Origin: an uncultured Clostridia bacterium
GTDB taxonomy: Bacteria > Bacillota > Clostridia > Lachnospirales > Lachnospiraceae
DNA: 64,000 bases
Direction: 5' to 3'
Assembly: GCA_947385955.1 (NCBI GenBank)
Contig: CANDNA010000012.1
Coordinates: 19,851-83,850, forward strand
Below the pieces are notes generated by a model. That model saw nothing but the letters and a program-made list of their open reading frames with translations. It was not told where the DNA came from and did no database searches. Positions 44,241 through 53,447 of this stretch are shown piece by piece. The translations under genes and the position numbers were made by a program. Position 1 is the first letter of the stretch; the number at the start of each line of letters is the position of its first letter.

Positions 44241-46058
44241 ATGACGGATAAAAAAGAGATCAGGCAGAGGCTGCGGATGCTGCGTACTGCCATGAGAGAG
44301 GCGGGAGTGGATTATTATCTGGTCCCCACGGCAGATTTTCACAATTCGGAATATGTAAGCGGATATTTCAAGGCACGGGAATTTCTGTCCGGCTTTACCG
44401 GTTCCAACGGTACGCTTGTGGTGTCAGGAGAGGAAGCAGGACTCTGGACGGACGGACGGTATTTCGTACAGGCGGAAAAAGAACTGGAAGATACGGGCAT
44501 TCGTCTGTTCAGGATGCAGGAAGAAGGGGTACCGGATATTCCCGCTTATCTGGAACAGAATATGTGGGAAGGACAGAGCCTGGGGTTTGACGGCAGAGTG
44601 GTGACTGCTGCTTTTGGCAGACAGTTGGAGAACGCATTGTCCGGAAAAAAGATCAGAATTGTCAGTGAGCAGGACCTGGTGGATACGGTCTGGAAGGGGA
44701 GACCCGCCTTTCCCTGCAGTCGTGCAGAGACAGTCCCTGTGGAATATTGCGGGGAAAGTGTGGCACAAAAGCTGGAGAAAGTCCGGGAAAAAATGCGGCA
44801 GAGCAAAGCATCGGCATTGTTTGTCAGCAAACTGGACGATCTGATGTGGCTGTTTAATCTTCGGGGCAACGATGTGGCATACAATCCGGTATTGATGTCC
44901 TACGGGTTTATTACCGAAAAAGATGCCTGGGTATTTCTGCAGGCAGGTTCCCTTCAGAGAGAAACACTGGACAGCATGCGGGAAGCCGGTGTATGGATTC
45001 GGGATTACTGGAGCATTGTGCCTTTTCTGCAGGAGTATTTTCTGGCAGGAAGACGCAGCAGAGGTATCCTTCTGTATGATGACCGGAATGTGAGTTATGC
45101 CATGTACCGGATCTTCTGGGCTTATGGGAACTGCAGAGAGGGAAGCAGTCCCACGGAGCTTCTGAAGGCAGTGAAAACAGAGACCGAGCTGGCGTACATC
45201 CGTAAAATATATCTGAAAGACAGCATTGCGGTAACCAAGTTTATTTACTGGATCAAAAAGGCAGTCAGGGAACAGTCCCTTACAGAATACAGTGCGGCAC
45301 AGTACCTGGATCATCTGAGGAGAGGGATTCCGGAATTTCTGGATGTTTCTTTTCCCACGATCAGCGCTTACAGAGAACATGGGGCGATGATGCACTATGA
45401 GGCAGAGGAAGCGGACTGTGCCCCTCTGCAGGCCGAAGGGATGCTGCTCGTTGACTCGGGAGGTCAATATCTGGGCGGTACCACAGATGTGACCAGGACA
45501 GTTATACTGGGTGAGATATCACAGGAAATGAAAGAGCATTTTACAGCCGTGGCCTGTGGCATGCTGCGTCTTGCAGGCGCCAGATTCCTCTACGGATGTA
45601 CCGGACGGAATCTGGATATCCTGGCCAGAGGACCGCTCTGGGATCTGGGAATGGATTATAAGTGCGGGACAGGGCATGGTGTGGGTTATATGCTGAATGT
45701 ACATGAGGGGCCCCAGAGCATACAGTGGAGATACCGTAAGCAGATACCGGAGGCGGTTCTGGAAGCTGGTATGGTGGTCACTGATGAGCCGGGGGTGTAT
45801 CTGGAAGGAAGATATGGTATCCGTACTGAAAATGTACTGGAAGTAAAAGAATGGCTGCAATGTGACAGCGGCAGGTTTATGGAATTTTCCCATCTGACAT
45901 ATGTTCCCATTGACCTGGATGCTATTCTGCCGGAGCAGATGTCTGAGAAAGAACGGGAGGCGCTGAACGGGTATCACAGACAGGTCCGTGAAAAGGTTTC
46001 CCGGTATCTGACAGAAGAGGAACAGGCATGGCTGGAGGAGGCTACCAGAGAGGTCTGA
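44241..46058 (+). CDS. Xaa-Pro aminopeptidase (M24B)
   Basis: A 605-residue peptidase that removes N-terminal residues preceding proline. It has two N-terminal creatinase-like domains (to about 300) and a C-terminal pita-bread domain with the dimetal ligands in LLVDSGGQYLGGTTDVTRT (Asp, Asp), CGTGHGVGYMLNVHEGP (His), and TDEPGVYLEGRYGIRTEN (Glu, Glu). This longer three-domain form resembles eukaryotic XPNPEP1 and is common in Firmicutes. It follows deoC by 32 bases. Confidence 0.94.
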   Translation: MTDKKEIRQRLRMLRTAMREAGVDYYLVPTADFHNSEYVSGYFKAREFLSGFTGSNGTLVVSGEEAGLWTDGRYFVQAEKELEDTGIRLFRMQEEGVPDIPAYLEQNMWEGQSLGFDGRVVTAAFGRQLENALSGKKIRIVSEQDLVDTVWKGRPAFPCSRAETVPVEYCGESVAQKLEKVREKMRQSKASALFVSKLDDLMWLFNLRGNDVAYNPVLMSYGFITEKDAWVFLQAGSLQRETLDSMREAGVWIRDYWSIVPFLQEYFLAGRRSRGILLYDDRNVSYAMYRIFWAYGNCREGSSPTELLKAVKTETELAYIRKIYLKDSIAVTKFIYWIKKAVREQSLTEYSAAQYLDHLRRGIPEFLDVSFPTISAYREHGAMMHYEAEEADCAPLQAEGMLLVDSGGQYLGGTTDVTRTVILGEISQEMKEHFTAVACGMLRLAGARFLYGCTGRNLDILARGPLWDLGMDYKCGTGHGVGYMLNVHEGPQSIQWRYRKQIPEAVLEAGMVVTDEPGVYLEGRYGIRTENVLEVKEWLQCDSGRFMEFSHLTYVPIDLDAILPEQMSEKEREALNGYHRQVREKVSRYLTEEEQAWLEEATREV

Positions 46059-46082
46059 CAGCAGTGCAGACGGTTTTTGCTA

Positions 46083-46111
46083 TTGACTTTTTACAGGCAT
46101 TTTGAGATAAT
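46083..46111 (+). promoter_or_regulatory. Promoter of the PEP carboxykinase gene
   Basis: TTGACT (46083-46088) and GATAAT (46106-46111) with a 17-base spacer. The leader of about 100 bases before the start codon has no evident attenuator. Confidence 0.75.
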
Positions 46112-46219
46112 ATTTAAGGTATACCAGAACCTGGAATACCGTATCCGGAATGTATCAGCTTCCTGTTTTGGGGATGGGAGGGCTGATATCAAATACACAT
46201 TATATAAGGAGGACGTAAT

Positions 46220-47926
46220 ATGTCAACAAAAGCGTATTATCCGCTCAATGAGATCGGTGCCGGAAAACCGGGTTTTTCCAAGACACGTTCCATCATTGAA
46301 GCTGCTTTCTACGGAAACAATGTGGTAAAGGTGAACACATTGAAGGAAGCCTATGAATTAGCTAAAAATTCTCCTGGAACCGTTGTAACGGACATGCCTG
46401 TATATCATGGAGAAGAGTTCGGTCTTGAAAGAGATGCAAAGGTTCTTCTGTTTAATGACGGCGCTGTTACAGGACGTTATGCGGCAGCGCGCCGTATCAA
46501 AGGCGAACCCGGCGTAGACGAAGCAAAACTTGACAAGGTAGTTATGGACGCTGTTTATGAGACACGTTGGAAAACCCTGTATCATGCAGAGTGCTTTATC
46601 GGCCTGGATCCGGAGTTTATGGCAAAGGCTCATCTGCTGATTCCGGAAGGAGAAGAAAACATCCTTTATAACTGGATGCTTAACTTCCAGTATATGTCTG
46701 ATGAATACGTGAAAATGTACAAGAACTCCAAGCCCATCGGTGATGGCAAAGAGCCTGACATTTATATTTTCTCCGATCCGCAGTGGGCGCCTCATGATGC
46801 GCCGGATGTGGATTACAGCTGCCTGAGCGATCCTCTGACTCTGTGCTATTTTGATACCAACCAGAACTGTGCGGCAATTCTTGGTATGAGATATTTCGGT
46901 GAGCATAAGAAAGGCACACTGACGATGGCATGGGCACTGGCTAACAGAAACGGCTATGCTTCCTGCCACGGCGGACAGAAAGAGTATACGCTTTCTGACG
47001 GTTCCAAGTTTGTGGCATCCGTTTATGGTCTGTCAGGATCCGGCAAGTCCACTCTGACACACGCTAAGCATGGCGGCAAATACCCGATTACCGTTCTGCA
47101 TGATGATGCGTTTATCATCAATACAGATACCTGCTCTTCCGTAGCGCTGGAGCCTACTTATTTCGATAAGACAGCAGATTATCCGACTGGCTGCCCGGAC
47201 AATACGTACCTTCTGTCCGCACAGAACTGCTCCTGCACGATGGACGAGGATGGCAAGATCCAGTTGGTAACAGAGGACGTAAGAAACGGCAACGGCCGTG
47301 CAATCAAGTCCAAATTATGGTCTCCTAACCGTGTGGATAAGATTGAGGCACCTGTAAATGCAATTTTCTGGATCATGAAAGATCCTACCATTCCGCCGGT
47401 ATTGAAATTAAAAGGTTCCGCTCTGGCTTCTGTTATGGGCGCTACACTGGCTACAAAGACTTCCACGGCAGAGCGTGTTGCAGCAGGCACCGATCTGAAT
47501 GCACTTCGTATCGTACCTTATGCAAATCCGTTCAGAACTTATCCGCTTGTACATGATTATGAGAAGTTCAAAAAGCTGGTAGAAGAGAAAAACGTAGCAT
47601 GCTATATTGTAAATACAGGCGATTTCATGGGCAAGAAGGTAAAACCTGCCGATACTCTTGGCATTCTGGAAACCATCGTGGAAGGAAAGGCCAACTTTGA
47701 AAAGTGGGGACCTTTTGATGACATCGAAATCATGAATGACTGGTCCGGCAAGACAGGTGATTTCACACCTGACTTAAACGACAAAGAATATGCAGCGGCA
47801 TTGAAGAATGCTATGCAGAACCGTGTTGATGCAGTAGAAGGCTTTGCAACCAAGAAGGAAGGCTATGACAAACTTCCGGATGAAGCACTGGCTGCAGTGA
47901 AGAAACTGGTAGATGCACTGGCTTAA
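46220..47926 (+). CDS. pckA: Phosphoenolpyruvate carboxykinase (ATP type)
   Basis: A 568-residue enzyme that interconverts oxaloacetate and phosphoenolpyruvate. The P-loop is GLSGSGKSTLT (K276), where the common form is GLSGTGKTT. The metal site reads LHDDAFIINTDT. It is somewhat longer than the usual 525-540 residues. In fermenting gut bacteria it often runs toward oxaloacetate, gaining ATP. GGAGG precedes the ATG, and its own promoter and terminator make it a single-gene unit. Confidence 0.92.
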   Translation: MSTKAYYPLNEIGAGKPGFSKTRSIIEAAFYGNNVVKVNTLKEAYELAKNSPGTVVTDMPVYHGEEFGLERDAKVLLFNDGAVTGRYAAARRIKGEPGVDEAKLDKVVMDAVYETRWKTLYHAECFIGLDPEFMAKAHLLIPEGEENILYNWMLNFQYMSDEYVKMYKNSKPIGDGKEPDIYIFSDPQWAPHDAPDVDYSCLSDPLTLCYFDTNQNCAAILGMRYFGEHKKGTLTMAWALANRNGYASCHGGQKEYTLSDGSKFVASVYGLSGSGKSTLTHAKHGGKYPITVLHDDAFIINTDTCSSVALEPTYFDKTADYPTGCPDNTYLLSAQNCSCTMDEDGKIQLVTEDVRNGNGRAIKSKLWSPNRVDKIEAPVNAIFWIMKDPTIPPVLKLKGSALASVMGATLATKTSTAERVAAGTDLNALRIVPYANPFRTYPLVHDYEKFKKLVEEKNVACYIVNTGDFMGKKVKPADTLGILETIVEGKANFEKWGPFDDIEIMNDWSGKTGDFTPDLNDKEYAAALKNAMQNRVDAVEGFATKKEGYDKLPDEALAAVKKLVDALA

Positions 47927-47951
47927 GGTCGGCCCCTTATAACAACAATCA

Positions 47952-47993
47952 AAAAGACGGGTGAAAAGCAACAGCTTTTCCCCGTCTTTTGTG
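47952..47993 (+). terminator. Terminator of pckA
   Basis: AAAAGACGGG (47952-47961) pairs with CCCGTCTTTT (47981-47990), with an inner AAAAGC/GCTTTT stem, ending in Ts. Confidence 0.85.
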
Positions 47994-48047
47994 TTAAAAT
48001 GGAAAATAAAGGAAGAGAAACAAAAGAAGACAGGGATGGAAGGCAGC

Positions 48048-51000
48048 ATGAAACGTTTACGGAAACTGGCAGGACTTACTATATTTTTTATTATCGTCTT
48101 TATGGTGATTGCAGTGTTTACATTTGAATCGGAGGAGGATGCTTCGTTCCTGCTGGAACAGATGGGATACGATTTTAACGAGGGATGGACGATGGTGCAG
48201 CTTGTGGATGTTCAGACTTTTGAAGCATACAAGGATGACTGTTATAGAATGCAGAAACTGGTGAGTGATGCCACAGCAGGAGAGCAGGGCAGAGAGGTGG
48301 ATTTGCCATATGCCAGAGCCGGACAGGCTTCGGAGGTTATGGTATTTCAGAATACACTGTCAGAAGAGGACTCAGGCATGACGCTGTCTTTTCTGTCTGC
48401 GGCTTCTGAGGTCCGGGCTTTCTGCGATGGTGAATTGATTTACGGGTATGGCACAGATCGGAAAGATACCTTTGAACGATCCGAACCCTCTGAGTATATG
48501 GTTCCTCTTCCCTATGAGTTTCAGGATGGAGAACTGTGGATTGTTCTGGCAGGAGGACCGTATCCGGAAGGGGCAGAAGTTTTTGGTGATGTAAAAATAG
48601 ATGTACATGGCGCGGTGATGATTGGAGTGGTTGGAAGCAGTATCGCTGATATCGGCTGCTGTCTGCTGATTCTCATGATGGCGATTGTCATGTTTGTGCT
48701 GGCTCTGATCCGGCAGTATACGGGCCAGCCCGCCAGGGGAGAAGCATTTCTGGGACTGGCCGGACTGGCAGCGGGACTTTATTGCTTTATCGGGACGGAT
48801 ACGCTGAGTATCTTTTACAATATACGGGAAGCGTATGAAATGCAGGAGTATCTGGTACTGCTGCTTCCTCTGTTTCTGGCGCTGTATTTTGACCGCAATC
48901 TGCATGTACTGTTTCCACATCGTTTTTCTGTATTGTTGTGGGGTGTGAGCATACATGCTGTGGTTCAGATATCACTGCATCTGTCAGGTATCCGTCAGTT
49001 GGAGGATATGGTAAACATATCTGCATTTGTGGTGGGCATTGTATGCCTGATGGCCATTGTGAGCCTGGTTCAGTATGATTACAGGACAAAACGTTATCAG
49101 ACCCTTTTGTCGGTTTTGTCTATGGTCGTATTGTTGGCAGGCGGGATTGCCAATGTGATTATGAATCTTATTTTTAAGGGCTCACGTATGAATACAGCAG
49201 GGCAGTACAGTATGACGGTGTTTGCGGTGATGATGACTGTAATGCATGTCCTGCAGCTTTCCAAAGAGTATCGGGCCAGCGCGGAAGAAAAAGCGGCGGC
49301 GGCAGAGCAGCAGAATATACAACTGGTCCGGGCAAAACAGGATGCAGACGCAGCGCGGCAGGAGGCTCAGGCTGCCAATGAAGCAAAGGGAAAATTCCTG
49401 GCACATATGTCCCATGAGATCCGCACTCCCATCAATGCAGTATTGGGGATGGATGAGATGATTCTGCGGGAGTCAAAAGAGCAGACCATCAAAGAATATG
49501 CGATGGATATTTACATGGCCGGCCAGACATTGCTTTCTCTGATCAATGATATTCTGGACTTTTCCAAAATTGATTCCGGAAAAATGGAGATTGTACCGGT
49601 AGAGTATGATTTCAGCAGTATGATACATGATCTGGCCAATATGGCATCCCAGCGGATAGAACATAAAAACATCAGGCTGAAAGTGGAGGTTGACCATGAG
49701 ATACCCTCCCGGCTGTATGGAGATGATGTGCGTATCCGTCAGGTATTGACCAATATTCTTACCAATGCAGTGAAATATACCCATGAAGGGACTGTATGGC
49801 TGAGAGTCCGCGGCTGCAGGAAGGAGGATACTGCGGTGCTGACGTTTGAAGTGGAGGACACAGGGATCGGAATCAAAGAAGAGGATCTGCCCAGACTTTT
49901 TGCAGAGTTTGAGCGGCTTGAAGAGGACCGGAACCGTAATATAGAAGGCAGCGGACTTGGCATGAACATTACCGTTCAGCTTTTGTCCCTGCTGGGCAGC
50001 AGACTGCAGGTTGAGAGTGTATATGGGAAAGGTTCCAGATTCTATTTTGAGCTGGAACAAAAGATTATGGACCATACGCCCATCGGGGATTTTGAATCCA
50101 GAGTACATCAGATTGCAGAAAACTATAATTATCATACAAGCCTTTATGCGCCGGATGCCAGGATACTGGTGGTGGATGACAATGGGGTAAACCGCAAAGT
50201 GCTGCGCAATCTTCTGAAGGCAACAAAGATCCGGGTATCAGAGGCAGAAAGCGGTGCGGAATGTCTGAATCTGGTGCTGGAAAATCATTATGATCTGATC
50301 TTTCTGGATCATATGATGCCGGAAATGGATGGAGTGGAAACGCTTCATCATATGAAAGCGTTTTCCGATTATCCCTGTCAGAATACACCGGTGGTAGTAC
50401 TGACTGCCAATGCGGTATCGGGAGCAAAGGAAAAGTATCTGTCGGAAGGGTTTGACGATTTCCTTTCCAAGCCCATTGTTCCGGAAAAACTGGAGGATAT
50501 GATCAAAAGGATGCTGCCGGAGGAATTGCAGCAGAAGGCTGAAAACCATGCAGCGGAATGCGTTTTGCCCCATCAGCCCCGGGACGGGGCAGGAGAAGCC
50601 ATACAGGAGCTTCCTCTGGTGGACGGCCTGGACTGGCAGTACGCATGGATGCATCTGCCGGATATGGAACTGCTTCAATATACAGTGAAAGAGTTTTATC
50701 ATCAGATTGACTTTTCGGCCGATAAGCTGGAACAGGTTTATAAAAAGAGAGAAGGGGAATGGCTGGAGGAGTACCGTATTCAGGTACATGCCATGAAAAG
50801 CCTGGCAGCCACCGTAGGAATTATGCCTCTGTATGGAATTGCAAAAATATTGGAATATGCAGCCAAAGATGGTAAAATAGATATGGTTACGGCTGTTACG
50901 GCTCCTTTCCTGGAGGAATGGCGCAGTTATCGTGAGAGATTACGGGGGGTTTTTGGCCTGGGATGTACAGTGGGAAAAGAAGTGACCGAATATTCGGTGA

Positions 51001-51227
51001 TACAGGCTCTGGTGGAAATGGTGCGGCTCAGTATGCAGGAGATGGACATTGACCAGGCAGATCAGTTGATGGAACAACTGCAGGCATATGAATATCCGGA
51101 GGAAATAGGGCAAAATATCCGGAAACTTGCGGAGGCAGTAACGAACCTGGACCCGGAGGAGGCAGAGAGCCTTGCAGATCTGTTGATCGGGCAGATGGGG
51201 GAGAAAGCCGTTTGGAAAGCAGAATGA
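48048..51227 (+). CDS. Hybrid sensor histidine kinase with receiver and HPt domains
   Basis: A 1059-residue membrane sensor. After an N-terminal membrane segment (about 6-26) comes an extracytoplasmic domain (to about 185), then seven hydrophobic segments (about 190-405), a 7TMR-like layout. A short coiled coil leads to HisKA with H456 in FLAHMSHEIRTPINAV, an HATPase domain (to about 690; DTGIGIKEEDL and GSGLGMNI), a receiver with D754 (DLIFLDHMMPEMDG) and a C-terminal HPt domain with H914 in QVHAMKSLAATVG. The ATG at 48048 is preferred, four bases after GGAAGG; 48036 is also possible. The response regulator gene starts nine bases later. Confidence 0.93.
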   Translation: MKRLRKLAGLTIFFIIVFMVIAVFTFESEEDASFLLEQMGYDFNEGWTMVQLVDVQTFEAYKDDCYRMQKLVSDATAGEQGREVDLPYARAGQASEVMVFQNTLSEEDSGMTLSFLSAASEVRAFCDGELIYGYGTDRKDTFERSEPSEYMVPLPYEFQDGELWIVLAGGPYPEGAEVFGDVKIDVHGAVMIGVVGSSIADIGCCLLILMMAIVMFVLALIRQYTGQPARGEAFLGLAGLAAGLYCFIGTDTLSIFYNIREAYEMQEYLVLLLPLFLALYFDRNLHVLFPHRFSVLLWGVSIHAVVQISLHLSGIRQLEDMVNISAFVVGIVCLMAIVSLVQYDYRTKRYQTLLSVLSMVVLLAGGIANVIMNLIFKGSRMNTAGQYSMTVFAVMMTVMHVLQLSKEYRASAEEKAAAAEQQNIQLVRAKQDADAARQEAQAANEAKGKFLAHMSHEIRTPINAVLGMDEMILRESKEQTIKEYAMDIYMAGQTLLSLINDILDFSKIDSGKMEIVPVEYDFSSMIHDLANMASQRIEHKNIRLKVEVDHEIPSRLYGDDVRIRQVLTNILTNAVKYTHEGTVWLRVRGCRKEDTAVLTFEVEDTGIGIKEEDLPRLFAEFERLEEDRNRNIEGSGLGMNITVQLLSLLGSRLQVESVYGKGSRFYFELEQKIMDHTPIGDFESRVHQIAENYNYHTSLYAPDARILVVDDNGVNRKVLRNLLKATKIRVSEAESGAECLNLVLENHYDLIFLDHMMPEMDGVETLHHMKAFSDYPCQNTPVVVLTANAVSGAKEKYLSEGFDDFLSKPIVPEKLEDMIKRMLPEELQQKAENHAAECVLPHQPRDGAGEAIQELPLVDGLDWQYAWMHLPDMELLQYTVKEFYHQIDFSADKLEQVYKKREGEWLEEYRIQVHAMKSLAATVGIMPLYGIAKILEYAAKDGKIDMVTAVTAPFLEEWRSYRERLRGVFGLGCTVGKEVTEYSVIQALVEMVRLSMQEMDIDQADQLMEQLQAYEYPEEIGQNIRKLAEAVTNLDPEEAESLADLLIGQMGEKAVWKAE

Positions 51228-51236
51228 GAGGCAGAA

Positions 51237-52022
51237 ATGAAAAAAATAGTACTGATTGGAAAGTTTAACAATGTAGTAAAAGAAATCAATACGTTTTTAT
51301 CCCGGTTTTTCCGGGTACAGCTTTGCTCGGAAAATGCGGGGGTTCTGGAAGGAATGCTGAAAATCGTAAATCCCGATCTGGTGGTAATCAGTCTGGTGGG
51401 AGCTTATGATATTGATACCTCCATATTTTTTATGCTGAGTGACCAATATCCGCAGATACCGGTTCTGACAATTGGTACAAAGGAGGAAAGCAATACTTTC
51501 TTTAAGTATTATGAGGAAACCCAGTTTGAAAATCTGATCCGTCCTGTGGAGAATACAGAGATTATGAATGCAGTGTGCAGAAGGCTTGGCCTGGATAAGG
51601 AAGAAGCGGTACAAAGTGCGGCGGAAGAAAAAAAGGAAAGCAACGGCAGAAAACGGATTCTGGTGGTGGATGACAACGGAACCACACTCAGGACAATGAA
51701 AGCCATGCTGGAAGAATATTATGAAGTGGCTCTGGCAATTTCAGGCGCCCAGGCAATGACCTCCATCGGAAAAAAGCGCCCTGACCTGATTTTACTGGAC
51801 TATGAGATGCCGGTCTGTGACGGAAAGATGACACTGGAGATGATCCGGGCGGATGAGGATATGAAAAGTATTCCCGTTGTATTTCTGACGGCAATCAATG
51901 ACCGTGCCAATATTGAAGCGGTGCTGAAGTTAAAGCCGGCAGGATATTTCCTGAAACCGGCAGTAAAGGACCGGCTGCTTCTGGAAATTGATAAGATACT
52001 GAAATCGGAACCGCAGTGTTGA
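51237..52022 (+). CDS. Two-receiver response regulator, first receiver degenerate
   Basis: A 261-residue protein with two receiver-like domains and no output domain. The second (about 138-258) is standard: ILVVDDNGTTLR, D188 in LILLDYEMP, and the conserved lysine in GYFLKPAVK. The first (1-125) has the same fold pattern, but the phosphorylation site is serine (DLVVISLVGAYD). It presumably receives phosphate from the HPt or receiver of the adjacent kinase. With no DNA-binding domain it may act through protein contacts. Confidence 0.9.
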   Translation: MKKIVLIGKFNNVVKEINTFLSRFFRVQLCSENAGVLEGMLKIVNPDLVVISLVGAYDIDTSIFFMLSDQYPQIPVLTIGTKEESNTFFKYYEETQFENLIRPVENTEIMNAVCRRLGLDKEEAVQSAAEEKKESNGRKRILVVDDNGTTLRTMKAMLEEYYEVALAISGAQAMTSIGKKRPDLILLDYEMPVCDGKMTLEMIRADEDMKSIPVVFLTAINDRANIEAVLKLKPAGYFLKPAVKDRLLLEIDKILKSEPQC

Positions 52023-52049
52023 AACCGGTAAAAACAGGGAGGAGAAAGC

Positions 52050-52406
52050 ATGGAAATCAATGAAACTTTTAAAAACGGAATTGCACCATTTTACTGGGTC
52101 GAGCAAAGCTATGGGGCCTCTGTCTGCCTGGATGTGGGCGATGAATATCTGCAGGAGGTGTTTGATACCCGCTATGAGGAAGGATTTATTGGCAATGGTT
52201 ATGACTGGAGCAGTCTGGCACAGGTATTTTTGAATGAAAAGTGCCCGGAGCTGCAGGAGAAAATAGACTTTGATCCGGAGGCGGATATGTTTTGTGCCTA
52301 TTCCAAAGACAAAGATGCCCTGGCCGATTTTATTTCCGGGTTTCAGAAAGCCTGTGAGGACAGGGCGCTGATACTGGATTTGTTTGGGAAGGCAGAGCTG
52401 GATTGA
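52050..52406 (+). CDS. Imm51 family immunity protein
   Basis: A 118-residue protein with the Imm51 pattern: FIGNGYDWSSLAQVFLNE, KIDFDPEADMFCAYSKD and ADFISGFQKACED. Imm51 proteins protect against polymorphic toxins. No toxin gene is beside it, so it looks like an orphan immunity gene, useful against neighbours' toxins. It lies 27 bases after the response regulator with GGGAGGAG upstream. The TGA stop overlaps an ATG of a 23-codon frame that I do not call as a gene. Confidence 0.8.
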   Translation: MEINETFKNGIAPFYWVEQSYGASVCLDVGDEYLQEVFDTRYEEGFIGNGYDWSSLAQVFLNEKCPELQEKIDFDPEADMFCAYSKDKDALADFISGFQKACEDRALILDLFGKAELD

Positions 52407-52473
52407 TGGATTTTGAAGCTGAATGGATAAAGAAACTGGTTTGTCTGGCGGAATGCTGCATTGATATCATAAC

Positions 52474-52978
52474 ATGAAAAGAATGGTGGGAGGCCAATTC
52501 CGCAGAAGTAAAAAAGAGGATTGGATTCGAGATTTTGTCCGTCTGGATTGTGTACCCAGTCTGTATGGCCCGGACACATTTATGGTGAAATGTCAGAAAG
52601 GTGCACAGCGGTATCTGACAAAACAGGGGATACCCTTTGTACATTCTGACACGTACAAAAGAGGGGCTGATGAAGAATACCGGCTGTATTATGAGCGGCT
52701 GGAGCAGAAGCGCTGGGAATGTTTCAGCATTACAATCATGAGCTGGAATGGCCCCTGAGCTGTTGGAATCTGCTGTCTATGGATATGACTGCCCCGGCTA
52801 TACAAGAGAAGAGGCGGAACAGGAATTTGGTTCGTCTGATTATCGGGTCACTTCTCTTTGGAACAGTGATAACAGAGATAACATTCTGCGTAATATTGAT
52901 ATTGATTATGATACATCTTACTGCGAGATTTTATATCAAAATGGTGGATCAGGAGAGAATTTCTTTATGTTTTTATGA
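52474..52978 (+). pseudogene. Frameshifted unknown gene behind Imm51
   Basis: Two overlapping frames read as one protein if joined at about 52750: MKRMVGGQFRRSKKEDW... in the first frame (94 codons) ends with TGA directly after a CCC codon, and the +1 frame continues with PELLESAVYGYDCPGYTREE to 52978. Together they give about 170 residues. The joint is GGCCCCTGAG, a run of four Cs. Either a base was lost or gained, making a pseudogene, or the ribosome shifts +1 at CCC-TGA. I do not recognise the protein; position next to Imm51 suggests another immunity or toxin-related gene. Confidence 0.5.
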
Positions 52979-53047
52979 TCTTCATGTAATGTAGTCTGGA
53001 AGAAAAATGAAAATTTTTAACAGTCAATATTTTCTACTTTCTGCATA

Positions 53048-53076
53048 TTGTAATTTTCGATATGATTGGGTATAAT
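53048..53076 (+). promoter_or_regulatory. Promoter of the small RNA
   Basis: TTGTAA (53048-53053) and TATAAT (53071-53076) with a 17-base spacer, followed by a non-coding transcript that ends in a terminator 200 bases later. Confidence 0.85.
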
Positions 53077-53082
53077 GATAAT

Positions 53083-53305
53083 AACCTGAGATGTGGATAC
53101 AATTCTTGTTATTTTTGAACCTACATTTACTTTAAACGGGATTCCTATATCGCCGGACTAATGTCAGGCCTTCATTGCGCAGAGGAAGACAGGCATCCGT
53201 GCTGCGGTCACCCACCTGGCGAAAGCTAGGAGTCAAAAGACAGGAACCACATTTTGGGGACACTGAAGATAAAAGGCAGTTGCAAAAAGGCGGCTGCCTT
53301 TTTTT
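53083..53305 (+). ncRNA. ssrS: Small structured RNA, 6S RNA (SsrS) candidate
   Basis: A transcript of about 220 bases should start near 53083. It has no gene-like frame on the plus strand. The ends can pair (ATGTGG near 53090 with CCACAT near 53246). The centre has CGCAG/CTGCG around an AGGAAGACAGGC segment, GCGGTCACCCACC, and a perfect six-pair hairpin CCTGGC-GAAA-GCTAGG. This size, end pairing and free-standing unit fit 6S RNA, which binds RNA polymerase holoenzyme. I reach that name by layout and recollection of similar clostridial sequences, so it is tentative. Confidence 0.55.
53271..53305 (+). terminator. Terminator of the small RNA
   Basis: AAAAGGCAG (53271-53279) pairs with CTGCCTTTT (53294-53302), followed by TTTTTGC. 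Confidence 0.9.
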
Positions 53306-53326
53306 GCATGCAGCAATGAGCCGTGC

Positions 53327-53383
53327 GAAACCTGCCAGAGTCAAAATGGCTGCTTGCAGCCGTATTTGACTCTGCCAGGTTTC
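53327..53383. repeat. 57-bp inverted repeat (19-base arms) after the small RNA
   Basis: GAAACCTGCCAGAGTCAAA (53327-53345) is matched by TTTGACTCTGCCAGGTTTC (53365-53383) with one mismatch; the loop carries an inner GGCTGC/GCAGCC hairpin. It is followed by GGGCGAAGCCCGTGAGCGAG. It has no T-run, so it is probably a dispersed repeat rather than a terminator. Confidence 0.8.
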
Positions 53384-53447
53384 ATAGGGCGAAGCCCGTG
53401 AGCGAGTCAGGCCAATACAATAATAAGTATGATTTCAGGAGGCAGTA

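Noticed and set aside
52719..52994. Frame with a hydrophobic stretch (IIGSLLFGTVITEITFCVILILIMIH)
   Set aside because: It overlaps the frame that best continues the upstream sequence, has no ribosome site, and is probably chance.
53132..53344. Minus-strand frame of 70 codons over the small RNA
   Set aside because: It covers the RNA gene and its hairpins; such frames are common false genes on structured RNA loci.
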